Below, in pieces: positions 1 through 8,463 of a DNA stretch of 64,000 nucleotides. The stretch covers positions 62,001 to 126,000 of the forward strand of contig NZ_JAJAGO010000016.1 of NCBI RefSeq assembly GCF_025165795.1, written 5' to 3'. The translations under genes were made by a program, and so were the position numbers. The notes under the pieces are model-generated. The model searched no databases. It saw only the letters and a list, made by a program, of their open reading frames with translations, and had not been told where the DNA came from. The stretch is from Streptomyces gossypii (GTDB taxonomy: Bacteria > Actinomycetota > Actinomycetes > Streptomycetales > Streptomycetaceae). The stretch's first letter is position 1. The number at the start of each line of letters is the position of its first letter.

Positions 1-27
1 CCCGCGCGGCGCGGCAGCGTAGGGCCC

Positions 28-1083
28 ATGACCCAGACCTCCGCTCCTCCTGCTGTCTTTGCAGCTCCCGCTGTATCCGGTCCGCCCTCGGCGCCACACC
101 GCGCCCGCGTCCTGTTCGTCATCGCGGTCGCCGCCTGCCTGCCCTACATCGTCCTCAAGATCGTCTGGATCTGCGGCGGCGACACCGGCATCCCCGCCGA
201 CAGCGTGCTGCTGGATCCCGACAGGAAGACGGCACTGCGCCTGGCGAACGGGCTGACCGTCCTGATGGACGCGGCGGTCCTCGGCCTCGCACTGCTGCTG
301 ACCCGGCCATGGGGCCGACGGGTCCCGGCCTGGCTGCTGGCCTTCCCGATGTGGCTTGCCACCGGACTGCTGGCGCCCATCATGGTCGCCTTCCCCATCC
401 AACTGGTGGCTGGTGCCGGGTCCGCGGGGACGGCGGAGTCCCGGGCGTTCCTCGACCCGTGGGTGTTCGGGGTCGTCTACGGCGGCTTCATCGTCCAGGG
501 CCTGGCCCTGGGCGGCCTGTTCGTCCCCTACGCGCGGGACCGCTGGGGCCGTCTGTGGCGCGGCCGGATCGGTGAGCTGCCGGACAGCCCGCTCGCTCCG
601 GCGCGGAAGGCCACGGCCGTGGCCGCCGCCGCGCTGGCCCTCTGCCCGCTGACCACACAGCTGCTGTGGGCGTCCGGCTCGGCGGCCGGGCTCAGCGAAG
701 ACCTGGCCCAGGACCGGGGCAGCGATATGTACGTCAGCCAGGGTGTCGGCGCCCTGTTCGGCCTCGCCGCCGTGACGGGGCTCCTGCTGCTCGCCTTCCG
801 GGCCCGTCCCGGACTGCGGCTGGCCGTGCCCCTCGCGATGGCCTGGACCGGCTCCGGCGTACTGACCGGATGGGGCGGCTGGATGACGCTCGCGTCGCTG
901 GCCGTGGACGACGCGGAGGCGGGAGCCACCCCGGTCATGCACCTCACCTACTCTGTGCAGATGACCGTCGGCCTGCTCATCCTCACGGCGGGCGCACATT
1001 TCCTCGCCGAACGAGCGGCGTCCAGTGCTGTGTCCGGCAACGGCACCAGCAGCACCCCGCGCTCGGAACGATCCGCGGCGTGA
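28..1083 (+). CDS. Multi-pass membrane protein of unknown function
   Basis: A 351-residue protein with about eight hydrophobic segments, for example near residues 28-48, 77-92, 103-127 and 145-168, and a short Ala/Pro-rich N-terminus. No catalytic motif is visible and I do not recognise the family. The stop codon overlaps the GTG start of the downstream histidine kinase (GTGA), so it probably heads a three-gene operon with that kinase and its response regulator. An inferred role is a membrane partner or output of the two-component system. The start ATG has only a weak AGGG upstream. Confidence 0.7.
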   Translation: MTQTSAPPAVFAAPAVSGPPSAPHRARVLFVIAVAACLPYIVLKIVWICGGDTGIPADSVLLDPDRKTALRLANGLTVLMDAAVLGLALLLTRPWGRRVPAWLLAFPMWLATGLLAPIMVAFPIQLVAGAGSAGTAESRAFLDPWVFGVVYGGFIVQGLALGGLFVPYARDRWGRLWRGRIGELPDSPLAPARKATAVAAAALALCPLTTQLLWASGSAAGLSEDLAQDRGSDMYVSQGVGALFGLAAVTGLLLLAFRARPGLRLAVPLAMAWTGSGVLTGWGGWMTLASLAVDDAEAGATPVMHLTYSVQMTVGLLILTAGAHFLAERAASSAVSGNGTSSTPRSERSAA

Positions 1084-2396
1084 GGTGTCCGCTGGGGCGT
1101 CGCGCACGGTTGCGCTGGGTGCATCTGCTGCTCGGCGGCGCGCTGCTGATGCCCTATCACCTGCTCGCGATGGCACTGCTGCCGGTGTTCTCCCCCGGTG
1201 CCGACCCGTTCCGCTCGGCCGGCTGGCAGCTCCTCGCCTACGGGGTGAGCCTCCCGCTCGTCGCGGCCACCGGCTGGCTCTTCCCCCTGGTGCGCACCCT
1301 GGAGACGCACGCGGCGCAGGCGCTGTGCGGCGTACGCGCCGACGTGCCGGCCGGCAGTCCGGCCGCCTCGGACCCCGCCCGGCTGCGTACGGCGGGCTGG
1401 TTCACGCTGCATGTCGGGCTCGGTGGGCTGGTCAGCGGGGCGAGTCTGGCAGTGCCGCCACTGGCTGTGGTGCTGCTGCTCATCCCGTTCGTCCCGAGTG
1501 TGCGGCACCGGGACTGGGGCCCCGGGTGGGGGTGGGTGGAGGGGCCGCTGTTCTGGACGACACCCTTCATCGGCGCGGCCCTGCTCGCGACGCTGGTGTC
1601 GGTGGCGTACGCGGCGGGAGTGCTGCTCGCGCGTGGCGCGGCCCACCTGCTGGGGCCGACTCCCGCCGACCGGCTCGCGGCGGCGGAGGAGCGGGCGCGG
1701 ATGCTTGCTTCCCGCAACCGGCTCGCCCGCGACCTGCACGACTCGGTGGGCCACGCACTGAGCGCGGTCACCCTCCAGGCGGGTGCGGCCCGGCGCGTGC
1801 TGGACGCGGATCCGGAGTTCGCGCGCGAGGCGCTGACCGCCATCGAGGAGACCGCCCGGGACGCGGTGGCCGAACTGGACACGGTGCTCGGCATCCTGCG
1901 GGAGGCGGACACGGAGGGCGACCGGAAGGCTGAGGGCCCGCTGGGGCCCACGCTCGCGGCGGGGCTGGCCGGGCTGCTGGCGCGCACCCGCGCCTCCGGT
2001 GCGCGGGTGGAGTGCCGGGTGGGTGAGGAGGTGGTGCTCGAAGCGCTGCCCGCCGCCATCTCCCGCGAGGCGTACCGGATCATGCAGGAGGGGTTGAGCA
2101 ACGCGCTGCGGCACGCGGGGACGCAGCCGATGACGGCGCGGCTGGTTCTGGCAGAAGGGGATGGGCGAGAGACCTTGGAGATCGTGATGGAGAATCCGCT
2201 GCCCAACGGGACGGGGCCCGCCGTCGGCACCGGCGGCGGACGCGGGCTGGCCGGGGTCGAGGAGCGGGCCACCCTGCTGGGCGGCTCGGCGCACGCCGGA
2301 CCGGCCGATGCGCGCGGTACGGCGGTCTGGCGGCTGAGCGCACGACTGCCGCTCGCGGGCGGCGGGCCGGACCGTACCGGCGGGAGGGCCCGATGA
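1080..2396 (+). CDS. Sensor histidine kinase, NarL/DesK-type (HisKA_3)
   Basis: A membrane histidine kinase that would phosphorylate the response regulator encoded next to it. I place the start at GTG 1080, which overlaps the previous stop and gives 438 residues. The open frame extends further upstream but only as antisense-like sequence. The N-terminal half carries about five membrane segments. The dimerisation domain has the HisKA_3 signature RDLHDSVGH with the phospho-acceptor His at about residue 220. The HATPase domain follows, with an N-box (EGLSNALRHA) and a G-box (GGGRGLAGVEER). The signal sensed is unknown. Confidence 0.92.
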   Translation: MRCPLGRRARLRWVHLLLGGALLMPYHLLAMALLPVFSPGADPFRSAGWQLLAYGVSLPLVAATGWLFPLVRTLETHAAQALCGVRADVPAGSPAASDPARLRTAGWFTLHVGLGGLVSGASLAVPPLAVVLLLIPFVPSVRHRDWGPGWGWVEGPLFWTTPFIGAALLATLVSVAYAAGVLLARGAAHLLGPTPADRLAAAEERARMLASRNRLARDLHDSVGHALSAVTLQAGAARRVLDADPEFAREALTAIEETARDAVAELDTVLGILREADTEGDRKAEGPLGPTLAAGLAGLLARTRASGARVECRVGEEVVLEALPAAISREAYRIMQEGLSNALRHAGTQPMTARLVLAEGDGRETLEIVMENPLPNGTGPAVGTGGGRGLAGVEERATLLGGSAHAGPADARGTAVWRLSARLPLAGGGPDRTGGRAR

Positions 2397-3097
2397 CCTC
2401 CGCCACACCGGCGCCACCCGCGCCGCTGCGCGTGGTGCTGGCCGACGACGAGCGGCTCGTACGCACCGCGCTGCGTGCGATCCTCGGCGCCGAATCCGAC
2501 ATGACCGTCGTCGGCGAGGCCGCGACCGGCACCGAGGCGGTCTCGGTCGTCCGCGAGGCCCGTCCCGACCTCGTGCTGATGGATGTGCGCATGCCGGAGA
2601 TCGACGGGATCCGGGCGACCGAGCTGCTGCTGGAGTCGATGGGCGCGGACGCGCCCCGGATCGTCGTCGTCACGACCTTCGAGAACGACTCGTACGTCTA
2701 CGACGCGCTCCGCGTGGGCGCCAGCGGCTTCCTGCTCAAGCGCGCGGCGGCCGAGGAGCTGGTCCAGGCCGTGCGGCTGGTCGCGCACAGCGACTCGCTG
2801 CTCTTCCCCTCCGCCGTACGCGGCCTGGCCGCGCGGTACGCGCCGGAGCGCGGGGCCCCCGCGGGGGACGGCCGGGAAGAAGCCGGCAGCCTGCGTTCCC
2901 GCCTCACGGAGCGGGAGGCCGAGGTGCTGCGGCTGATGACCGAAGGGCTGACGAACGCGGAGATCGCGGCCAGGATGGCGGTCGGCCCGGCCACCGTGAA
3001 GAGCCATGTCGCCTCGGTGCTCGCCAAGCTCGCCGCCCGCGACCGCACCCAGGCGGTGATCACCGCCTACGAACGGGGCTTCGTCACCCCGGGGTGA
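2393..3097 (+). CDS. Response regulator, NarL/LuxR family
   Basis: A 234-residue DNA-binding regulator, partner of the upstream kinase (ATGA overlap). The receiver domain shows the acidic pair DD at 18-19, the phospho-acceptor Asp64 in LMDVRMP, the TT of VVTTF and the conserved Lys of FLLKRA. A LuxR-type helix-turn-helix occupies about residues 170-232 (LTEREAEVLRLMTEGLTN, then TVKSHVASVLAKL). Its 3' end overlaps the convergent SRPBCC gene by 14 bases. The target genes are not evident, but the upstream membrane protein gene is a natural candidate. Confidence 0.94.
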   Translation: MTSATPAPPAPLRVVLADDERLVRTALRAILGAESDMTVVGEAATGTEAVSVVREARPDLVLMDVRMPEIDGIRATELLLESMGADAPRIVVVTTFENDSYVYDALRVGASGFLLKRAAAEELVQAVRLVAHSDSLLFPSAVRGLAARYAPERGAPAGDGREEAGSLRSRLTEREAEVLRLMTEGLTNAEIAARMAVGPATVKSHVASVLAKLAARDRTQAVITAYERGFVTPG

Positions 3098-3572
3098 GCC
3101 TGCTGCGCAGCAGCCTCACGTACGGCGTCCAGCGGGCCGGGGCTGCGACCCTGCCGGTGGCGGCGAGCTCGGCGCGGTCCAGGCTTTGCTCCAGCACGGC
3201 GTCGTGACAGGGGCGGTACACCAGGGGCCAGCTGAGACGGGCGGTGCCGCGGGCGCGCATGACGAGCGTGTGGCGCAGCACGGTGCTGTGCTCGCCCTTC
3301 GGGTGCACGGTGTACTCGTGGAAGCCGTGGAAACCGCGCGGGCCGGTGAAGCGGAAGCGCACCCACTGGCCCGGCGCGTAGCCGATCACCGTGTACCGGA
3401 CCGGGCCGTGCCCACCGCGCGCGCCGACGGCGAGCGCGCCGTCCAGCACCATGGGGGGCCAGTCGGCTTTCGGCCACAGCCGGTCCTCTGGCCCGGAGAG
3501 CCCGTCGATCAGCGCCCCAGCCTCCCGCTCCCCCACCGGCAGCAGCCTTTCGTGAACGTTGTACACCGCCAT
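3084..3572 (-). CDS. SRPBCC-family protein
   Basis: A predicted 162-residue soluble protein, with the start set at the internal methionine of MAVYNVHERL because residues upstream of it look like non-coding leader. The content (central YTVIGYAPGQWVRFRFTG, then GFHGFHEYTVHP) resembles START-like SRPBCC proteins that bind hydrophobic ligands in a deep pocket. It is transcribed divergently from a TetR gene across a palindromic operator, so it is probably repressed by that TetR. The ligand is unknown, and the family call rests on overall pattern, not on a catalytic motif. Confidence 0.75.
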   Translation of the reverse strand: MAVYNVHERLLPVGEREAGALIDGLSGPEDRLWPKADWPPMVLDGALAVGARGGHGPVRYTVIGYAPGQWVRFRFTGPRGFHGFHEYTVHPKGEHSTVLRHTLVMRARGTARLSWPLVYRPCHDAVLEQSLDRAELAATGRVAAPARWTPYVRLLRSRLTPG

Positions 3573-3618
3573 AGCCGCACTCTTCCCGTCGCGGACCGGT
3601 CGCGAGGCTGGTCCAGGT

Positions 3619-3638
3619 TTTAGAGGTATCTCTCTAAA
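3619..3638. promoter_or_regulatory. Palindromic operator of the TetR/SRPBCC divergon
   Basis: The inverted repeat TTTAGAG (3619-3625) and CTCTAAA (3632-3638) is separated by six bases. It lies in an AT-rich island between the two divergent starts (3572 minus, 3665 plus). Size and placement are typical of an autoregulating TetR operator. Binding by this TetR is an inference. Confidence 0.65.
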
Positions 3639-3664
3639 TACACTGGGGAGCATACTCTGAAACC

Positions 3665-4264
3665 ATGGCCCGACCCTCGCGCTACGGTGCGTCCGATCTT
3701 CTCGACGCCGCGGTGCGGCTGGCCGCCGAGGGCGGCCCGGCGGCGGTCACGATGGCCGCCGTAGCCAAGTCCGTGGGCGCCCCGAGCGGATCCGTCTACC
3801 ACCGCTTCGCCGATCGCCCCGCGCTCCTCTCCGAGCTCTGGCTGCGCACCCTCGACAACTTCCAGTCGGGCTTCCTGAGCGCACTGGAGTCGACTGCACC
3901 CCGGACGGCCGCGATGGACGCCGCCCGGCACACCGTGTGCTGGGCCCGCGATCACCCCGCCGAGGCGCGGGTGTTGCGCTACAACCCCCGGGACTTCGAA
4001 CAGGCCCGCTGGCCCCAGGAGGCGGGCCGCGCGCTACAGGCCGCCAACACGCGCGTGTACGGCGCGGTCCACACACTCGCGCACCGACTCGGCGCCACCG
4101 GACAGGTGGACGTCGAGCGCGTCGTCGTCGCGGTCATCGATGTGCCGTACGCGCTGGTCCAGCGGCACCTGCAGGAGGGCAGCCCGGTGCCATCGCACGT
4201 GCTGGAGACCGTCGCGCAGTGCACTGCGGCTCTGCTGCCGGGCGGCGGCGAACCCCCGTCGTGA
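3665..4264 (+). CDS. TetR-family transcriptional regulator
   Basis: A 199-residue regulator. The N-terminal HTH (about residues 10-55) reads AAEGGPAAVTMAAVAKSVGAPSGSVYHRFADRPAL, a standard TetR DNA-binding domain. The C-terminal domain contains FEQARWPQEAGRAL and resembles other actinobacterial TetR ligand domains. It probably represses itself and the divergent SRPBCC gene through the TTTAGAG/CTCTAAA palindrome. The ligand is not predictable from sequence. Confidence 0.93.
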   Translation: MARPSRYGASDLLDAAVRLAAEGGPAAVTMAAVAKSVGAPSGSVYHRFADRPALLSELWLRTLDNFQSGFLSALESTAPRTAAMDAARHTVCWARDHPAEARVLRYNPRDFEQARWPQEAGRALQAANTRVYGAVHTLAHRLGATGQVDVERVVVAVIDVPYALVQRHLQEGSPVPSHVLETVAQCTAALLPGGGEPPS

Positions 4265-4305
4265 CAGCGGGTGGCGCGGCGTAGCCGTCACCGGTTGCCC
4301 GTCCG

Positions 4306-4878
4306 TCAGCCGCCCAGTTCGGCAAGGGTGGCGTGGAAGTCGTCGGTGCCCTGCGGGGGACGGTTGTGCGGGAGGCGGGAGAGGACGCTCGCCATGCCGC
4401 AGGTGTCCGTGGCCGCCGAGAAGACCAGTCCGGCGCCGATCCCGGCGGCCAGCCAGCGTGCCGCCGGTGCACGGCGGCCCGCGGCCAGCCCCAGCAGCAC
4501 GAGACCGCCCGCGGCGAGCCGGACCTGGCGCTCCATGGGCCAGACGGCGCGCGCCCCTTCGGGGTGGTCCAGCGGGTAACCCGCGCCCGCCCAGGCGGCG
4601 GTGCCACCGGCCAGCGTGGCGGCGGCGGTGTCGGCCTCGGCGAGCGTCTGGCATGCCCGTGCCGAACGGGCTCCGGAGGCACAGACGACCAGCAGCGCAC
4701 TCCGGGCGCCGGCCGCACGGAGTGCGGGCAGCGCCTCGTCCAGCCGGTCCAGCGGGATGTTGCGCGCTCCGGGGAGGTGGCCGCTCGCGTACTCACCGGG
4801 GGTGCGGACGTCTATGAGCGTGAACTCGCCCAGGCGGGAGGCGGCCTGGGCGGGTACCAGGGAGGCGGGGGTGGTCAC
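4306..4878 (-). CDS. Rhodanese-domain membrane protein (YgaP-like)
   Basis: A 190-residue two-part protein. The N-terminal rhodanese domain has the DVRTPGEYASGHLPGA signature and the active-site loop CASGAR with catalytic Cys66, so it can in principle carry a persulfide. The C-terminal part (about 125-165) is a DUF2892-like membrane hairpin, as in YgaP-type inner-membrane sulfurtransferases. I chose GTG 4878 because an AAAGGA ribosome site precedes it; the reading frame upstream is non-coding. It converges on the TetR gene with a 41-base gap. The physiological sulfur acceptor is unknown. Confidence 0.88.
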   Translation of the reverse strand: MTTPASLVPAQAASRLGEFTLIDVRTPGEYASGHLPGARNIPLDRLDEALPALRAAGARSALLVVCASGARSARACQTLAEADTAAATLAGGTAAWAGAGYPLDHPEGARAVWPMERQVRLAAGGLVLLGLAAGRRAPAARWLAAGIGAGLVFSAATDTCGMASVLSRLPHNRPPQGTDDFHATLAELGG

Positions 4879-5227
4879 GAAGGGTCCTTTCGGTCGCGCC
4901 GGGGCACCGGTGCTCGGTCGTCCGTGCGAGGGCGGAATTCTCCACGCTACCCGGGAGGGCGCCTTTCCCCCCCAGACGCCCAGGGTGGTCGCGCACTGCG
5001 ACCTCAACCACACGTGAAATTGAAGACCGCATCCACTGCTTCGAGAAGTTCCTGACCCGGCGCCTGGGTGGGAAGCTCACCAACACCCCGGACGGGTAAG
5101 CCCGTTCGCGCGCCCCGCGACTGAACGGCGGAGTGGGGCCGCCCTCGGGCAGCGGCGGAACGGCCGTTGAAACGCTCACCACCGTGCATGATGGAGCACC
5201 AAACGATCATCTACGGGAGGCAGCACC
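4879..5227. other. Intergenic region without a recognisable gene
   Basis: This 349-base divergent interval must hold promoters for the rhodanese gene (minus) and the GlsB gene (plus). Short open frames exist on both strands but have no ribosome site and no protein-like composition. Directly before GTG 5228 a good GGAGG lies at 5216-5220. I see nothing else that can be assigned. Confidence 0.5.
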
Positions 5228-5599
5228 GTGAACGAGAGCATGGACCGGGGCCTGGCCGACGGACTGTCAGACGCCCTCCACTTCGCGGCGCCGGACTCGG
5301 ACTCCGCCCTCTCGGACCTCGCGAGCTCCGGCGTCGTCAGCTGGCTGATCCTCGGCCTGATCGCGGGCACCGTCGCCAAGGTGCTGCTGCCGGGCCGCGA
5401 TCCGGGCGGGGTCATCGGCACGGCGCTCATAGGCGTGGCCGGAGCCTTCCTCGGCGGCTGGCTGTCGGCCACCTTCCTCGACCGGCCGGTCAGCGACAAC
5501 TTCGTCGATCCGGCGCTGTGGGTCGCGGCGATCGCGGGCTCGCTGGTGCTTCTGGTCGGCTACCGGATCTTCTTCGGGCACTCCCGCGACCGCCGCTGA
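5228..5599 (+). CDS. GlsB/YeaQ/YmgE family stress-response membrane protein
   Basis: A 123-residue protein with an approximately 35-residue acidic N-terminal extension followed by the small GlsB/YeaQ core: three hydrophobic segments with Gly-rich packing (WLILGLIAGTVAKVLLPGRDPGG, then IGTALIGVAGAFLGGWL, then a C-terminal helix). The family is often annotated as transglycosylase-associated, but enzymatic activity is not established; it is linked to stress and acid responses in other bacteria. GTG start with GGAGG eight bases upstream. Monocistronic, closed by a strong terminator. Confidence 0.9.
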   Translation: MNESMDRGLADGLSDALHFAAPDSDSALSDLASSGVVSWLILGLIAGTVAKVLLPGRDPGGVIGTALIGVAGAFLGGWLSATFLDRPVSDNFVDPALWVAAIAGSLVLLVGYRIFFGHSRDRR

Positions 5600-5608
5600 C
5601 AACGGCGG

Positions 5609-5650
5609 CTGTCCGCCACCCCGACCCGGAGGGGCAGGGGTGGCGGACAG
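5609..5650. terminator. Bidirectional terminator
   Basis: A perfect 14-base-pair stem, CTGTCCGCCACCCC (5609-5622) pairing with GGGGTGGCGGACAG (5637-5650), lies between convergent genes ending at 5599 (plus) and 5707 (minus). There is no U-tract, which is common in Streptomyces. Confidence 0.85.
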
Positions 5651-5706
5651 TCGGGCAGGCGGGGCGTTCAGCCGGCCGATCGGCCGCGGCCGTGTGGCCG
5701 AACGGC

Positions 5707-6513
5707 TCAGTACGGGCCGTTGACGTTGTCGATCGAGCCGTACCGGTCGGCCGCGTAGTTGCAGGCCGCGACGATGTTGGCGACCGGGTCGGCCTGGTCG
5801 TACGCGGTGCCCTCGACGTGGTAGGCGTCGAACGTCGGCTTGATGACCTGCAGCAGACCGATGGACGGCGTGCCGTTCTGGGCGTTGATGTCCCAGTTGT
5901 TGCTGACGTTCGGGTCGCCACCGGACTCCCGCATGATGTTGCGCTCGATGCCCTCGTAGGAGCCGGGGATGCCCTCCTGCTTCATGATGGCCATGGCCTC
6001 GCGGATCCACCCGTCCAGATTGTCCGGGTAGCTCTGCCCGCTCGCCGCCGGGCTGTCGGCCGGCGTCTCGCCCGAGTCCACGGCTGTGCGGTCGGCACTG
6101 CGGTCGGCGCGCTCCTGCCCCGAGCCTTCGTCCTGCCCGTTCGCGGCCTCCGAGACGGCGAGGGTGAGCTTCTGGCCGGGGAAGATCAGGTCCGGGTCGT
6201 CGCCGATGACCTCGCGGTTGGCCTCGTGGACGGTCGACCAACCGCCCTCGATGTCCTGGGCGGTGGCGATGCGGTGCAGGGTGTCACCGCTGACGACGGT
6301 GTACGACTCCGCACCGCCCTTGCTCTGCTGCACGGCGGACGTCGTGGCGGACTGCGCCTTGTCCGTTACGGAAACGGGAGCCGCCTGTGCGCCACCGGCG
6401 AACACCAGCGGCGCTGCCAGACCGGCACCGCCGACCGTGAGGGCAAGGAAAAGGCGGGAAGTGTTACGGGAATTGATGGGGTTACGCGAACGTCGATGGC
6501 GACCACGAGACAT
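5707..6513 (-). CDS. Secreted LysM / transglycosylase-like (SLT) cell-wall protein
   Basis: A 268-residue exported protein. The start at ATG 6513 (MSRGRHRRSRN) has AGGAGAGGA upstream. A long signal peptide (to about residue 45, ending GGAQAAP) is followed by a LysM domain at about 70-118 (YTVVSGDTLHRIATAQD to FPGQKLTL), an acidic linker, and a C-terminal lytic-transglycosylase-like domain. That domain contains the catalytic-type Glu in MRESGGDPN and the GLLQVIKPTFDAY motif. It would bind and cleave peptidoglycan. It sits behind a c-di-AMP riboswitch, as many actinobacterial wall-remodelling genes do. Confidence 0.93.
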   Translation of the reverse strand: MSRGRHRRSRNPINSRNTSRLFLALTVGGAGLAAPLVFAGGAQAAPVSVTDKAQSATTSAVQQSKGGAESYTVVSGDTLHRIATAQDIEGGWSTVHEANREVIGDDPDLIFPGQKLTLAVSEAANGQDEGSGQERADRSADRTAVDSGETPADSPAASGQSYPDNLDGWIREAMAIMKQEGIPGSYEGIERNIMRESGGDPNVSNNWDINAQNGTPSIGLLQVIKPTFDAYHVEGTAYDQADPVANIVAACNYAADRYGSIDNVNGPY

Positions 6514-6616
6514 GGTTGTGCGTCCTCTCCTGCGCCTGCGAGGTGAGCTGTCGGATTCGGACAGGAGTTGCCCGGCCATACTCCAGCGCTCGACAGCAGA
6601 AGCTGCAGCGCAAGGG

Positions 6617-6735
6617 GCATGGCTTCACCCCGAGCCGGCCGCGTGACGTGCGGCACGGCACTTACCTGGTTCCCCCGCTCCTGCCACGGTGAATGCTGTT
6701 TCCCTCCACCGGGGCAGGATTCGGCGTCCGGCGGC
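6617..6735 (-). ncRNA. c-di-AMP (ydaO/yuaA-type) riboswitch
   Basis: In the minus-strand leader of the LysM/SLT gene, the hallmark blocks appear in order. A CCTGCC/GGCAGG helix lies at 6713-6718 and 6680-6685. It is followed by GCGGGGGAACCAGGTAAG (about 6664-6680), then CGGGGTGAAGCC (about 6620-6632). This is the conserved architecture of actinobacterial ydaO aptamers upstream of rpf and other wall hydrolase genes. About 100 bases separate it from the start codon, enough for an expression platform. In this class, ligand binding normally turns expression off. The assignment is from motif recognition and has not been folded computationally. Confidence 0.85.
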
Positions 6736-7398
6736 GGAACCCCCATCACAGGTCCGGGGGCGAGGAAACATAAACACAGGGCCTTACGAGAGACAAGGCG
6801 CTGGAACCCCGCCACTCGCATTCCGGAGAAGGGGCTCGCAAATTCCGCCACGGTATGCTGTGGATCATTTTCCGTGCGTGAGAAGCGCGAATTCCGGGAT
6901 TTCCCCAATAGGTGGCCTGTGCGCGCGAATTGACGGCGCGCCAACGTCTGAGCCCTTGCGTGGCGGTGCACCGGGCGGCAGAGCGGACGGCTCCGATGTG
7001 ACTCCCGGCACAGGGCTCTTGGGCGATACCGCTATATCCGTCCATAGCCGACATCGGCCCCATACGGGCTGATCCTCGGGGACGGGCGCTCCGCCCGGCC
7101 GCCGGCCGGAGGAGAGAGGCGCGGCGCGGGTGTGCGTACGCAGCCGTCACCGTCCGCACGCAAAGACGGGTATCGCACCGCTTCCGGTTCCCTCCCTGGG
7201 CCCCCGGTTCTGCCGGAGCGTGATCGCTCCCCGTGCCCCGCTCCCGCACCCCACCCCTGCCGGGCCTGGCGTGCCGTGCGCGGCAGGAGCACGATGGAGG
7301 GGTACCAGCAGCGCGGGAGGCCTCTGCCAGGACCGGCCCGGTGCGCGCCGCCCGGTCGGCCCGCCTTCCGCCGACAGGCGAGGGAGGTACGGAGCAGC
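6736..7398. other. Long divergent intergenic region
   Basis: About 660 bases without a convincing gene. It includes an unusually AT-rich patch (about 6850-6930) that probably holds the promoter of the riboswitch-controlled minus-strand gene. The right half must hold the promoter of the DUF4242 gene. Several overlapping short frames are present on both strands but none has a good ribosome site or recognisable product. Confidence 0.5.
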
Positions 7399-7647
7399 AT
7401 GGCCACATTCATGGATGTCCACACGGGAATGACGGGCATCACCGAAGATCAGCTCAGGGAGGCGCACACCGCCGACCGGGCGATCGAAGGCGATGAGAAC
7501 GTCCGCTTCGAGAAGGCATGGGCCGACCCGGAGGCGGGCGTCGTCTACTGCCTCTCCGAGGCACCCTCCGCTGAGGCGGTGCAACGGATCCACGAGCGGG
7601 CGGGTCACCCGGCCGCCGAGATCCACGAGGTGCCGCTGGAGGTCTGA
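7399..7647 (+). CDS. DUF4242 / SCO4226-like small protein
   Basis: An 82-residue protein, MATFMDVHTGMTGITEDQL onward, ending EIHEVPLEV. It matches the DUF4242 family of small ferredoxin-fold proteins; a Streptomyces member has been described as nickel binding. The first conserved block is the FMDVH-type strand, and the final HEV strand is also typical. The start at ATG 7399 is supported by GGAG eight bases upstream; the open frame extends further but is not needed. It is monocistronic and followed by a perfect terminator. Confidence 0.85.
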   Translation: MATFMDVHTGMTGITEDQLREAHTADRAIEGDENVRFEKAWADPEAGVVYCLSEAPSAEAVQRIHERAGHPAAEIHEVPLEV

Positions 7648-7672
7648 GTCCGCCCGGCTTCCGCTCCCAAGG

Positions 7673-7712
7673 CCACGACCGCCCCGGCCGCCCGTCGCCG
7701 GGGCGGTCGTGG
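7673..7712. terminator. Bidirectional terminator
   Basis: A perfect 16-base-pair stem, CCACGACCGCCCCGGC (7673-7688) with GCCGGGGCGGTCGTGG (7697-7712) and an eight-base loop, between convergent genes. Confidence 0.88.
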
Positions 7713-7748
7713 TTCCCGCCGGAGGCGGTTACGCCCTGGTGCACGTCG

Positions 7749-8327
7749 TTACGTACAGCCCGCCCGCTCCATGGCCAGTACCGCCAGTGAGCGGGCGGTG
7801 GCGGCGGGGTTTTCGGTGACCGAGAGGCCGCCGAGCACCGTCGCCCCTTCATGCAGCAGCGCGAGCTCGTCCGCGAGCCCCGCCGGGTCCGCCGCGCCCG
7901 CTTCCTCACCCAGCTCACGCAGATAGCCGCGCAGCCAGCGCTTCTGGTCCTCGATCACCGCCCGGCCGGGATGCGCCGGACCGGTCAGCTCGGCGGCGGC
8001 GTTGACGAAGGCACAGCCACGCGGGTTCTCCCGGCGCATCCACTCCCCCAGCCCGTCGAAGGTCGCCAGTACGCGCCCGTACGCGCTGCCGCCGCCTGCC
8101 GAGACCCGGGCGGTCAGCCACTCCCGCCAGCGCTGGTCACGCTCCCGCAGGTACGCCGCGACCAGGGCTTCCTTCGAGCCGAAGCGGTCGTAGAGCGTCT
8201 TCTTCGTGACTCCCGCCTGCCGGGCGATCAGGTCCACTCCCACCGCGTTGATGCCGCGCCCGTAGAAGAGCAGGGCCGCCGCGTCCAGGATCTTCCGTCC
8301 GCCGGGCGTGAGCGTCCCGTTCGCCAC
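7749..8327 (-). CDS. TetR-family transcriptional regulator
   Basis: A 192-residue regulator. The HTH at about residues 10-58 reads AAALLFYGRGINAVGVDLIARQAGVTKKTLYDRFGSKEAL, a clear TetR domain of the type often paired with exporters. The C-terminal domain includes NPRGCAFVNAAAEL, seen in many actinobacterial TetRs. It is divergent from an EamA-type exporter across a pair of AGTAAAC/GTTTACT palindromes, which probably let it repress both genes. The inducer is unknown. Confidence 0.94.
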   Translation of the reverse strand: MANGTLTPGGRKILDAAALLFYGRGINAVGVDLIARQAGVTKKTLYDRFGSKEALVAAYLRERDQRWREWLTARVSAGGGSAYGRVLATFDGLGEWMRRENPRGCAFVNAAAELTGPAHPGRAVIEDQKRWLRGYLRELGEEAGAADPAGLADELALLHEGATVLGGLSVTENPAATARSLAVLAMERAGCT

Positions 8328-8347
8328 CCGATCACCTCCGCACTTGC

Positions 8348-8406
8348 AGTAAACCGATCTGTCTAGTTCACTCTACTCCCATCGGGAGTAAACAGATCGG
8401 TTTACT
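8348..8406. promoter_or_regulatory. Twin operators of the TetR/EamA divergon
   Basis: AGTAAACCGATCTGT (8348-8362) recurs as its exact reverse complement at 8392-8406, a 15-base inverted repeat with arms 29 bases apart. The right copy also forms a local near-palindrome AGTAAAC-N6-GTTTACT at 8387-8406. Two dimer sites therefore straddle the probable promoters of both divergent genes. Confidence 0.8.
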
Positions 8407-8463
8407 CGTCGCATCCGCCGCACCCGCCGCACCCGCCGGGGCTGAGAAGGACGAGGGAGATCC

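Noticed and set aside
948..3007. Long minus-strand frames opposite the histidine kinase and response regulator
   Set aside because: Antisense shadows; the plus-strand proteins have clear motifs.
6689..7072. Small plus-strand frame in the riboswitch leader region
   Set aside because: It overlaps the riboswitch on the other strand and has no protein-like content.
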